Source: an uncultured Muribaculaceae bacterium | GTDB lineage: Bacteria; Bacteroidota; Bacteroidia; Bacteroidales; Muribaculaceae | Direction: 5' to 3' | Length of the DNA: 28,468 nucleotides | NCBI GenBank assembly: GCA_910589425.1 | Contig: CAJUSZ010000029.1 | Span: 1 to 28,468 of the forward strand | Shown: positions 14,898 to 21,938 of the stretch, in pieces | Layout: the number at the start of each line of letters is the position of its first letter | Position numbering within the stretch: the first letter of the stretch is position 1 | Made by a program: the position numbers and the translations under genes | The notes under the pieces: model-generated | Databases searched by the model: none | The model's input: only the letters and a program-made list of their open reading frames with translations | What the model was told of the DNA's origin: nothing

Positions 14898-15713
14898 TCA
14901 GATCTTGGCTTTGCGGGTTCTTGTGGTTTTTGTCGGTTTTGCCTGTTCCTCGGGCATTTCAACGCCGGCAAGAACTCCGTCGATCATTATACGGCCGCAA
15001 TATTCGCAGACTATTATCTTTTTGTGCATCTTGATCTCAAGTCTGCGCTGAGGAGGAATTCTGTTGAAGCAGCCTCCGCAGGCGCCTCTCTGCACGGTTA
15101 CGATCCCGAGACCGTTGTGGGCGTTTTTCCTGATGCGTTTGAAAGCCGCGAGTGTATAGTCGTCGATGAGCGGTTCGAGAGCCTTGGCCTGGTCGCGGAG
15201 ATTCTCCTCTTCCTGTCTGGTCTCACTCACTATCTCCTCAAGCTCACGACGTTTTTCCTCAAGGATATGTTCGTTGTCGGCGAGTTCCTCTTTTGCAGCG
15301 GCGATGTCGGCTTTCTTCTGCTCCTGACGCGCCTGGGCGTCGCGTATGTTCTTCTCGGCGAGTTCGATCTCAAGGCTTTCAAATTCCTTCTCTTTCTCAA
15401 GGAATGTGTATTCCCTGTTGTTGCGGACGTTGTTGATCTGCTCGTCGTATTTCTCGATTTTAACCTTACGGTCGGCAATCTCTCCGTTCTTCTGGCTGAC
15501 AAATGCCTTGAGTTCGGCGATCTCATCTTTCAGGTTCTGGATACGGGTCTGGAATCTTACGATCTCATCCTCCAGATCTTTCACCTCATGAGGCAATTCA
15601 CCGCGCAGCGTTTTGATACGGTCTATTTCAGACAGCAGCGCCTGGTACTGGTAGAGCGCTTTCAGCCGTTCCTCTACGCTGCGTTCTTTCTCTGATCTTT
15701 TTTCGGTTGCCAT
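14898..15713 (-). CDS. Coiled-coil protein with C-terminal C4 zinc ribbon
   Basis: The 271-residue cytoplasmic protein has a long, highly charged coiled coil, about residues 10-180. A four-cysteine zinc ribbon follows, Cys212-x2-Cys215 and Cys236-x2-Cys239 (GACGGCFNRIPPQ and IVCEYCGRIM), and the tail is basic (KPTKTTRTRKAKI). This is the family annotated as C4-type zinc-ribbon, putative nucleic-acid-binding protein; relatives next to Nif3-like genes are widespread in bacteria. The exact role is not known for this branch. It lies 58 bases after the Nif3-like gene, and the pair is likely functionally linked. Confidence 0.88.
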   Translation of the reverse strand: MATEKRSEKERSVEERLKALYQYQALLSEIDRIKTLRGELPHEVKDLEDEIVRFQTRIQNLKDEIAELKAFVSQKNGEIADRKVKIEKYDEQINNVRNNREYTFLEKEKEFESLEIELAEKNIRDAQARQEQKKADIAAAKEELADNEHILEEKRRELEEIVSETRQEEENLRDQAKALEPLIDDYTLAAFKRIRKNAHNGLGIVTVQRGACGGCFNRIPPQRRLEIKMHKKIIVCEYCGRIMIDGVLAGVEMPEEQAKPTKTTRTRKAKI

Positions 15714-15771
15714 ATATTTTTGTCTATCTTCGTTTGTTTCTGTGTTTTGGTATTCTCTTTACGTGATGTCA

Positions 15772-16566
15772 TTACATGTAGCTGACAGGATTGCGGTCCG
15801 ACTGCGCGAAAAGTGTCTGGCATTCGGGGAAGCGCTGCCTGATGGCTCTTGACAGGATCTTGCGCGAGCAGATCTCGCTTTCATAGTGGCCGATGTCGGC
15901 GATCAGTATACGGTCTCCGTTGTCCGTGAAGTCATGATATTTCACGTCCGCGGTAACGATCACGTCGGCTCCGGCGTCGATGGCCTTGCCGATCAGCGAG
16001 GCTCCGGAGCCTCCGCATACGGCGGCGCGGCGTATCACGAGCTGTGGCGATCTGTCTGAATAGCGCAGGCATTTGACGTCGAATGCTTCTTTGAGCTTGC
16101 GCAGGAATTCGATGGCCGGCACGGGATTTATGTCGCCGACCACACCGAGCCCCTCCGTGTCTGATCCAGCGTGGGGATCGAGAGGCCTGGCGTCGGAAAG
16201 ACCGATTATGTTCGCGATCTCATAGCTGACTCCGTCAAGGGCGGAATCAAGGTTGGTGTGTGCCGAATAGACCGCTATGTCATGACGGATGGCCTCGGCC
16301 ACGATCCTTTGGGCGGGCGTGGATCCTGTCAGCTGGCGCAGGCCCTTGAAAAGCAGCGGATGATGGCTCACGATCAGGTTGCATTTCCTGTCGATGGCTT
16401 CGGTAAGAATATCCTCCGTAACGTCGAGGCAAAGCAGAATTCCGTTGACTTTCATCTCCGGATCGCCGACCTGAAGTCCGGCATTGTCATAGCTTTCCTG
16501 AAGATTGCGCGGTGCAAACTCCTCTATTGCCGAGGCAATCTCTCTGACGGTCAGTTTTGTTGTCAT
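15772..16566 (-). CDS. Nif3-like dinuclear metal-centre protein (short form)
   Basis: The 264-residue protein belongs to the NIF3/YbgI family of ring-forming proteins with a two-metal site. The visible metal ligands are His68-His69 (VSHHPLLF), the HTNLD motif (His103, Asp107) and the C-terminal DIGHYESE (His and Glu near 227-231). The start motif ESYDNAGLQVGD (24-35) is typical. At 264 residues it is the compact form without the inserted PII-like middle domain that makes many homologues about 370 residues. The biochemical function of the family is unsettled (a GTP cyclohydrolase-like or hydrolase role has been proposed). It lies 61 bases after aspS and 58 before the zinc-ribbon gene. Confidence 0.92.
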   Translation of the reverse strand: MTTKLTVREIASAIEEFAPRNLQESYDNAGLQVGDPEMKVNGILLCLDVTEDILTEAIDRKCNLIVSHHPLLFKGLRQLTGSTPAQRIVAEAIRHDIAVYSAHTNLDSALDGVSYEIANIIGLSDARPLDPHAGSDTEGLGVVGDINPVPAIEFLRKLKEAFDVKCLRYSDRSPQLVIRRAAVCGGSGASLIGKAIDAGADVIVTADVKYHDFTDNGDRILIADIGHYESEICSRKILSRAIRQRFPECQTLFAQSDRNPVSYM

Positions 16567-16627
16567 TATGTCTCGTAAGAGAATGAATGTGTGTGGTGCT
16601 TTCTGAATGGAATCGCGCAGGAACGGA

Positions 16628-18382
16628 TCAGTCTTTCAGCTCGATCCGCAGGTTCAGCTCATCGAGCTGGGCGGGATCGAGAGCTGACGGCGATTCGTTC
16701 ATCACGTCGCGTCCGGAGTTGTTCTTGGGGAACGCGATCACGTCGCGGATCGTGTCGAGTCCGGCCAGAATGGAGACGAAACGGTCAAATCCGAGCGCAA
16801 GTCCTCCGTGAGGGGGAGCGCCGTATTTGAAAGCGTCCATCAGGAATCCGAATTGTTCCTGTGCCCGTTCCTGGGTGAAGCCGAGCAGCTCGAACATGGT
16901 GTCCTGAAGTTCTGCATCGTGAATACGGATCGATCCGCCGCCGAGTTCGGTGCCGTTGACTATGATGTCGTAGGCGGTTGCGCGCACTTTCCCGGTATCG
17001 CTGTGGAGCAGCGGGATGTCTTCGGGGTTAGGCGATGTGAAAGGATGGTGCATCGCATAATAGCGTTGTGTCTCGTCGTCCCATTCGAAGAGGGGGAAGT
17101 CCACTACCCAAAGGGGGGCGAACACATTCTTGTCGCGGAGCCCCAGACGGTTGCCCATCTCAAGTCTGAGTTCGCACAATTGTTTGCGGGTCTTCATGGC
17201 CGCGCCGCTCATGATCAGCATCAGGTCGCCGGGTTCGGCCTGCATACGTTCGGCCCAGCCGCGCAGATCCTCCTCGCTGAAGAATTTGCCAACGGAACTC
17301 TTCACCGCTCCGTCAGACTCGATCTTTACCCAGACAAGTCCTTTGGCTCCGATTTGCGGACGCTTCACGAAGTCGGTGAGCTGGTCGATCTGTTTGCGTG
17401 TGTAGGCGGCGCAGCCTTTCGCGGTGATGCCGACGGTCAGTTCGGCGTCGTCCATGACGGAGAACCCTTTGCCTTTCACGAGATCGGTCAGCTCCACAAA
17501 TGGCATCCCGAACCGGAGATCCGGTTTGTCGCTTCCGTAGAATTTCATGGCGTCAGCCCAGGTCATGCGCATGAAAGGCTCGGTGAAGTCGATTCCTTTC
17601 ACATATTTGAATATGTGTTTCACAAGCCCCTCGAACATATCGATCACATCCTCCTGCTCGACAAAGCTCATCTCGCAGTCGATCTGGGTGAACTCAGGCT
17701 GACGATCCGCGCGCAGATCCTCGTCGCGGAAGCATTTGGCTATCTGGAAATACCGGTCATATCCGCTCACCATCAGGAGCTGCTTGAAAAGCTGCGGACT
17801 TTGTGGAAGTGCATAGAATTCCCCGGGGTTCATGCGCGATGGCACGACAAAGTCGCGTGCGCCTTCCGGAGTCGATTTTACAAGAATCGGAGTCTCGATC
17901 TCCAGAAATCCCTTTGAATCGAGATAGCGGCGTATCTCGAATGCCATGCGGTGGCGGAGTTCGAGATTCTTGCGCACACATGGACGCCGGAGATCAAGAT
18001 AGCGGTATTTCATGCGGAGGTCGTCGCCGCCGTCAGTGTTGTCTTCAATTGTGAAAGGAGGGATCTCGCTCCTGTTGAGAATCCTGATCCCGTCGGCCAT
18101 TATCTCGATCTCGCCTGTGGGCAGATTCTTGTTCTTGCTCGCGCGTTCGATCACTTTGCCTGTTACCTGTACGACGTACTCCCTGCCCAGGCCGTTGGCT
18201 TCAGAGCAGAGGTCGGGATTGTTCTCCTGGTCGAAGACTATCTGTGTGATGCCATAGCGGTCCCGGAGATCGATGAATGTCATCCCACCCATTTTCCGGC
18301 TGCGCTGAACCCATCCGGCGAGCTTTACGCTCTCGCCTTTGTCGGACAGCCGCAGTTCGCCGCATGTCTTGTCTCTATACAT
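16628..18382 (-). CDS. aspS: Aspartyl-tRNA synthetase
   Basis: AspS charges tRNA(Asp). The start was set at the ATG at 18380-18382 (protein begins MYRDKTCGELRL, 584 residues), because the 29 codons upstream read through the leader and promoter region and do not resemble the family. Domains in order are: OB-fold anticodon binding (about 1-110, VKLAGWVQRSRKMGGMTFID), the class II core with motif 2 (CFRDEDLRADRQPEFTQIDC) and the bacterial GAD insertion in the middle, and motif 3 (GLALGFDRFVSILAG) near the C-terminus. It is the first gene of a five-gene minus-strand run with gaps of about 60 bases and has a good promoter and a palindromic leader. Confidence 0.97.
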   Translation of the reverse strand: MYRDKTCGELRLSDKGESVKLAGWVQRSRKMGGMTFIDLRDRYGITQIVFDQENNPDLCSEANGLGREYVVQVTGKVIERASKNKNLPTGEIEIMADGIRILNRSEIPPFTIEDNTDGGDDLRMKYRYLDLRRPCVRKNLELRHRMAFEIRRYLDSKGFLEIETPILVKSTPEGARDFVVPSRMNPGEFYALPQSPQLFKQLLMVSGYDRYFQIAKCFRDEDLRADRQPEFTQIDCEMSFVEQEDVIDMFEGLVKHIFKYVKGIDFTEPFMRMTWADAMKFYGSDKPDLRFGMPFVELTDLVKGKGFSVMDDAELTVGITAKGCAAYTRKQIDQLTDFVKRPQIGAKGLVWVKIESDGAVKSSVGKFFSEEDLRGWAERMQAEPGDLMLIMSGAAMKTRKQLCELRLEMGNRLGLRDKNVFAPLWVVDFPLFEWDDETQRYYAMHHPFTSPNPEDIPLLHSDTGKVRATAYDIIVNGTELGGGSIRIHDAELQDTMFELLGFTQERAQEQFGFLMDAFKYGAPPHGGLALGFDRFVSILAGLDTIRDVIAFPKNNSGRDVMNESPSALDPAQLDELNLRIELKD

Positions 18383-18434
18383 AATAGTTACGCTATAATT
18401 ATTCAGATACTGTTGCAGAATACATGCAAATCCA

Positions 18435-18454
18435 CTTCCGGTCGCGACCGGAAG
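18435..18454. repeat. Perfect 20-bp palindrome in the aspS leader
   Basis: CTTCCGGTCGCGACCGGAAG is an exact 20-bp palindrome between the aspS promoter and start codon. As RNA it can form an 8-bp G/C-rich stem with a CGCG loop, about 50 bases before the ATG. It is flanked by two copies of ACATGCAAA (18422-18430 and 18462-18470). It may be an operator dyad or a leader hairpin controlling aspS. Confidence 0.6.
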
Positions 18455-18466
18455 CGAATTAACATG

Positions 18467-18499
18467 CAAAGATATAAATTTTTTAACTAATGTGCAAAA
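18467..18499 (-). promoter_or_regulatory. Promoter of the aspS operon
   Basis: On the minus strand TTTTG (18495-18499) is followed after 20 bases by TATCTTTG (18467-18474), an exact TAnnTTTG match. This puts the transcription start near 18460, at the upstream edge of the palindrome, with a leader of about 75 bases. Confidence 0.75.
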
Positions 18500-18613
18500 G
18501 ATAATTCACGGGGCGGCATTTATTATTGTAATACGGCTCATTTGCGGTTTTTGCCAAGTATGTTCGGGCTGCTGTCTGCCGGAAGCTATGTCTGACGCGG
18601 AAAGATATGGTTG

Positions 18614-19414
18614 TCAGACCCTGAGTTCCCAGAAAGCCACGGCTGCGGCTGCAGCGACATTCAGCGAATCAACTCCGTGGGACATGGGGATCATTACCCG
18701 GTAGTCTGCCGAGGCTATGACATTCACGGGAAGCCCTTCCCCTTCGGTGCCCATGATGATGGCAAGCCGTGGCTCGCTTTTCAGTCCGGGGTCGGTGAGC
18801 GGTACCGAGTCTTTGGTGAGAGCCATTGCCACGGTCTTGAATCCGTAGTCGTGCAGTTCTTCCGCACCGTCTGGCAGCCATGTCCATGGAACCAGGAAAA
18901 CGCTCCCCATGGACACACGCACCGAGCGGCGGTTGAGAGGATCGCATGAAGTCCTGGTAAGCAACACTCCGTCTATGCCAAGGGCGGCGGCCGAACGGAA
19001 AATCGCGCCTATGTTGGTCGTGTCGGTGACGCTGTCGATGACGACAATTCTTTTTGCACCCCGGCATATCTCCTCCACCTCCGGAAGACGTCTGCGTCTC
19101 ATTGCGCATAGAACACCGCGAGTCAGTCTGTAGCCTGTCAGGCTCTGGAGCAGTTCGCGGCTTCCGGTCAGTATCTCCACATCGCCGGCCATGCCTATTA
19201 TTTCGGCTGCGTCCCCTGCTATATGCTTTCGCTCGCATAGGATCGACACAGGCTCGTAGCCTGCCTCAAGAGCCACTTTTATCACTTTCGGGCTTTCTGC
19301 GATGAATATGCCATGCAGAGGGTCAAGCCGATTCCGGAGCTGGGCTTCCGTCAGGTGTGAGAAAATGGCAACCGACGGGTCCTCCTCAAGATTATCAATC
19401 TCTCTGATTCGCAT
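18614..19414 (-). CDS. SpoU/TrmH-family RNA 2'-O-methyltransferase
   Basis: The 266-residue protein has an N-terminal substrate-binding region (about 1-105) and the knotted SPOUT catalytic domain (about 115-266). The three SpoU motifs are present: TTNIGAIFRSAAALG (about 132-146), IIMGTEGEGLP (about 216-226) and IPMSHGVDSLNVAAAAAVAFWEL (about 242-264). It methylates a ribose in rRNA or tRNA using SAM; the target cannot be read from the sequence. The gene starts 6 bases after the SIMPL-domain gene and is cotranscribed with it. A short dyad (18590-18596 with 18613-18619) overlaps its stop codon. Confidence 0.93.
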   Translation of the reverse strand: MRIREIDNLEEDPSVAIFSHLTEAQLRNRLDPLHGIFIAESPKVIKVALEAGYEPVSILCERKHIAGDAAEIIGMAGDVEILTGSRELLQSLTGYRLTRGVLCAMRRRRLPEVEEICRGAKRIVVIDSVTDTTNIGAIFRSAAALGIDGVLLTRTSCDPLNRRSVRVSMGSVFLVPWTWLPDGAEELHDYGFKTVAMALTKDSVPLTDPGLKSEPRLAIIMGTEGEGLPVNVIASADYRVMIPMSHGVDSLNVAAAAAVAFWELRV

Positions 19415-19420
19415 ACGGTG

Positions 19421-20164
19421 TCAGTTCTTGAGATAGTATTCCACAGTGGTAACGACCCGGATGTTTTTCATATAGGGGGTGTACTGATCCCGGTCTTCGA
19501 TGGAGAATTGTCCCTGCTGCGCGGTCTTTATCTTTCCGAGCCGGCTGTCGGAATCGTCTGCGAATTTTCTGGCGGCGGCGCGGGCGTTTCTCGTGGCTTC
19601 GGCTATCATGCCAGGTTTGATGGTGTTGAGCCCGGTAAATTCGTATGAGGTCTGGTACTGGTAATCGCCGGCTACTATCGCGATGCCCTCTTTGAGCAGT
19701 TCTGATTGCCTTGATATGAGTGCGTTGATCTCCTTCACTCTGTCGGAGGTTACCACGACCACAGTCGTTACATTATAACGGAAAGGTGCTGGCTGGCTGT
19801 TGAATCTGTCGGCCTGCATGTCGATCACCGCCGGGGCGTTGACCGCTATCTCTTCCTGTCTGACTCCGTTGCGTTTCAGGAAGTCGGTTATGGCGTTGTT
19901 TGTCCGCTGTATATTGGCGTATATGGTCGCAAGGTCGTTCCCGACCTCTTTGCTTACGATGGGCCATGTAACCTTGTCTGCCATCACAGTCGAGTCGCAC
20001 AGTCCACGCACTGTTATGACGCGCGAGTTGTCTGCCATGGAACGGAATCCATTCTGGATGCATAGTCCCAGCAACAGCATTCCTATCCCCAGCAACGCAG
20101 CCGGGATCCATCGGCCTATCACCGCCTGGTGTATGCCGGATTGTCTGTTTTCGTTTGTGTTCAT
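19421..20164 (-). CDS. SIMPL-domain (DUF541) protein, membrane-anchored
   Basis: The 247-residue protein has a short cytoplasmic N-terminus, one transmembrane segment (about 18-37, WIPAALLGIGMLLLGLCIQN) and a periplasmic SIMPL/DUF541 domain (about 46-245). Typical features are the first strand RVITVRGLCDSTVMADKVTW, the FLKRNGVRQEEI helix and the late INALISRQSELLKEGI. SIMPL proteins are widespread envelope proteins with no settled function, though some are linked to oxidative stress. It is followed after 6 bases by the SpoU methyltransferase gene and is divergent from eno. Confidence 0.9.
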   Translation of the reverse strand: MNTNENRQSGIHQAVIGRWIPAALLGIGMLLLGLCIQNGFRSMADNSRVITVRGLCDSTVMADKVTWPIVSKEVGNDLATIYANIQRTNNAITDFLKRNGVRQEEIAVNAPAVIDMQADRFNSQPAPFRYNVTTVVVVTSDRVKEINALISRQSELLKEGIAIVAGDYQYQTSYEFTGLNTIKPGMIAEATRNARAAARKFADDSDSRLGKIKTAQQGQFSIEDRDQYTPYMKNIRVVTTVEYYLKN

Positions 20165-20202
20165 ATCCGATAAACAATCCGTCGCTTATTAATATTGCCC
20201 GG

Positions 20203-20210
20203 CAAAGGTA
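20203..20210 (-). promoter_or_regulatory. -7 box for the SIMPL/methyltransferase pair
   Basis: TACCTTTG on the minus strand is an exact TAnnTTTG match 38 bases upstream of the SIMPL start codon. No convincing TTTG is seen at the usual upstream distance, so only this half is supported. Confidence 0.5.
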
Positions 20211-20282
20211 AAAAGAGATCAAAAATGCGACGCGTGGTTTAAATATAGTTAAATCCGTATCCTTAATCTCGGTTGAAATTGT

Positions 20283-20290
20283 TATCTTTG
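20283..20290 (+). promoter_or_regulatory. -7 box for eno
   Basis: TATCTTTG, followed by GCA, is an exact TAnnTTTG match 54 bases before the eno ATG. The upstream element is not clear. The leader ends in A-rich sequence (GATAAAAAAG) directly before the ATG, without a Shine-Dalgarno motif. Confidence 0.6.
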
Positions 20291-20344
20291 CAGCCTCAAA
20301 AGCAACAGGTATAAAATTTAATAACCCTTTTTTAGATAAAAAAG

Positions 20345-21631
20345 ATGAAAATAGCCAAAATCACAGGCCGCGAAGTGCTTGATTCCCGCGGCAATCCCAC
20401 AGTTGAAGTAGACGTAATGCTCGAAAGCGGCGCTCGCGGACGCGCAGCTGTTCCCTCTGGCGCTTCCACTGGCGTAAACGAGGCTCTTGAGCTGCGCGAC
20501 GGAGACCCGAAGCGCTACATGGGCAAGGGTGTCCTCAAGGCTGTGGCCAATGTCAACGGCCCGATAGCCGACGCTCTCATCGGGATGAGCGCTCTCGACC
20601 AGATCACGATAGACCGCAAGATGATAGAGCTTGACGGCACTCCCACCAAGAGCAACCTCGGCGCGAACGCTATCCTCGGCGTGTCGCTTGCCGTGGCAAA
20701 AGCCGCCGCTGATTATCTTGATCTTCCGCTTTATAAATATATCGGCGGAACAGACACATACGTTCTTCCTGTGCCGATGATGAATATCATCAACGGTGGC
20801 GCTCACTCCGATGCGCCGATCTGTTTCCAGGAATTCATGATCCGTCCTGTAGGGGCATGCTGCTACCACGAGGGGATCCGTATGGGTACAGAAGTGTTCC
20901 ATCATCTCAAGAAAGTCCTCAAAGACCGTGGCCTTTCCACAGCCGTAGGCGACGAAGGCGGTTTCGCGCCGAAACTTGAAGGCACGGAAGATGCCCTCAA
21001 TGTGATCATGCAGGCTATCCGCGACGCCGGCTACGAACCCGGTAAGGACGTTACGATCGGTCTCGACTGCGCATCGTCGGAGTTCTACAAAGATGGCAAA
21101 TATGACTACACATGGAAGCAGGCCGACGGCAAGGTGCTGACAAGTGAGGAGCAGGCCAAATATCTCGAGGAACTTATCAACGAATATCCCATCGATTCGA
21201 TCGAGGACGGTATGGCCGAGAACGACTGGGAGGGATGGCGCATCCTCACCAAGCTCATAGGCGACCGCTGCCAGCTCGTGGGTGATGACCTTTTCGTTAC
21301 GAACGTTAAATATCTCGAACGTGGCATATCCGAGGGGTGCGCGAATTCAATCCTTGTGAAAGTGAACCAGATCGGTTCTCTCACAGAGACTCTCCGTGCA
21401 GTGGAGATGGCACAGCGCAATGGATACACCGCAGTGATCTCCCACCGTTCGGGTGAGACCGAAGACGCTACGATCGCCGATATTGCCGTGGCTACCAACG
21501 CCGGCCAGATCAAGACCGGCTCGGCCAGCCGTTCGGACCGCATGGCCAAATATAACCAGCTTCTCCGCATCGAGGAGGAACTCGGCGACAACGCAGTATA
21601 TGGCTATAAGAAGATAGCCAGAAAATACTGA
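20345..21631 (+). CDS. eno: Enolase
   Basis: Enolase converts 2-phosphoglycerate to phosphoenolpyruvate in glycolysis. The 428-residue protein has the family length. It shows the N-terminal ITGREVLDSRGNPTVEVDV, PSGASTGVNEALELRDGD (flexible catalytic loop), the acid/base region VGDEGGFAPKLE, the Mg ligands in IGLDCASSEF, SIEDGMAENDWEGW and GDDLFVTN, the catalytic Lys in ILVKVNQIGSLTET, and the signature SHRSGETEDATIADIAVATN with its basic continuation KTGSASRSDRMAKYNQLLRI. It appears monocistronic, with its own promoter and a strong terminator. Its coding sequence is rich in C-ending codons, as expected for a highly expressed gene. Confidence 0.99.
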   Translation: MKIAKITGREVLDSRGNPTVEVDVMLESGARGRAAVPSGASTGVNEALELRDGDPKRYMGKGVLKAVANVNGPIADALIGMSALDQITIDRKMIELDGTPTKSNLGANAILGVSLAVAKAAADYLDLPLYKYIGGTDTYVLPVPMMNIINGGAHSDAPICFQEFMIRPVGACCYHEGIRMGTEVFHHLKKVLKDRGLSTAVGDEGGFAPKLEGTEDALNVIMQAIRDAGYEPGKDVTIGLDCASSEFYKDGKYDYTWKQADGKVLTSEEQAKYLEELINEYPIDSIEDGMAENDWEGWRILTKLIGDRCQLVGDDLFVTNVKYLERGISEGCANSILVKVNQIGSLTETLRAVEMAQRNGYTAVISHRSGETEDATIADIAVATNAGQIKTGSASRSDRMAKYNQLLRIEEELGDNAVYGYKKIARKY

Positions 21632-21663
21632 TCTACCATAGCATAAAAGCCCATATTTTCAGC

Positions 21664-21699
21664 GGGGGGGTCAGGCGCGATGCCTGGTTCCCCGTTTTT
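21664..21699 (+). terminator. Rho-independent terminator of eno
   Basis: A 12-bp stem (21665-21676 with 21682-21693, using three G-U pairs) has a 5-base loop and is followed by GTTTTT. It lies 33 bases after the eno stop codon. Confidence 0.85.
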
Positions 21700-21823
21700 C
21701 GTTGCCGTATGGTTCGTGTCCGGGCTCTGTTAAACACGCTCCAAATAATGAATATAGAATAACTTTTTTTTATCTTGTTGAAAAAATAATGCAGAATTTT
21801 CGCCATATAGATTAAATTTTTAT

Positions 21824-21831
21824 TATATTTG
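21824..21831 (+). promoter_or_regulatory. Putative promoter of the giant repeat-protein gene
   Basis: TATATTTG is an exact TAnnTTTG match in a very A/T-rich stretch, followed by a leader of about 100 bases to the chosen start. The rest of the 307-base gap between eno and this gene holds the eno terminator and A/T-rich sequence with no other visible feature. Confidence 0.5.
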
Positions 21832-21938
21832 CAATTCTTAAGACTCGCTTGATCATAATGCCTGATTGCAGGTTTTAGGGCCGGTTGCCTGTATTGACGA
21901 CATCATTTCACTATAAAATCGGCCATATCCTAACATAT

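Noticed and set aside
16808..17917. Long plus-strand open frame (369 codons) opposite aspS
   Set aside because: It is antisense to a conserved aspS, has no recognisable domain, and its openness follows from the codon bias of aspS.
18383..18469. 29-codon N-terminal extension of AspS
   Set aside because: It would translate the leader palindrome and reach the -7 promoter box, and the family starts at MYRDKTCGEL.
18383..18500. T-box riboswitch in the aspS leader
   Set aside because: The leader is only about 75 bases with one hairpin and no T-box consensus, and T-boxes are not typical for Bacteroidota.
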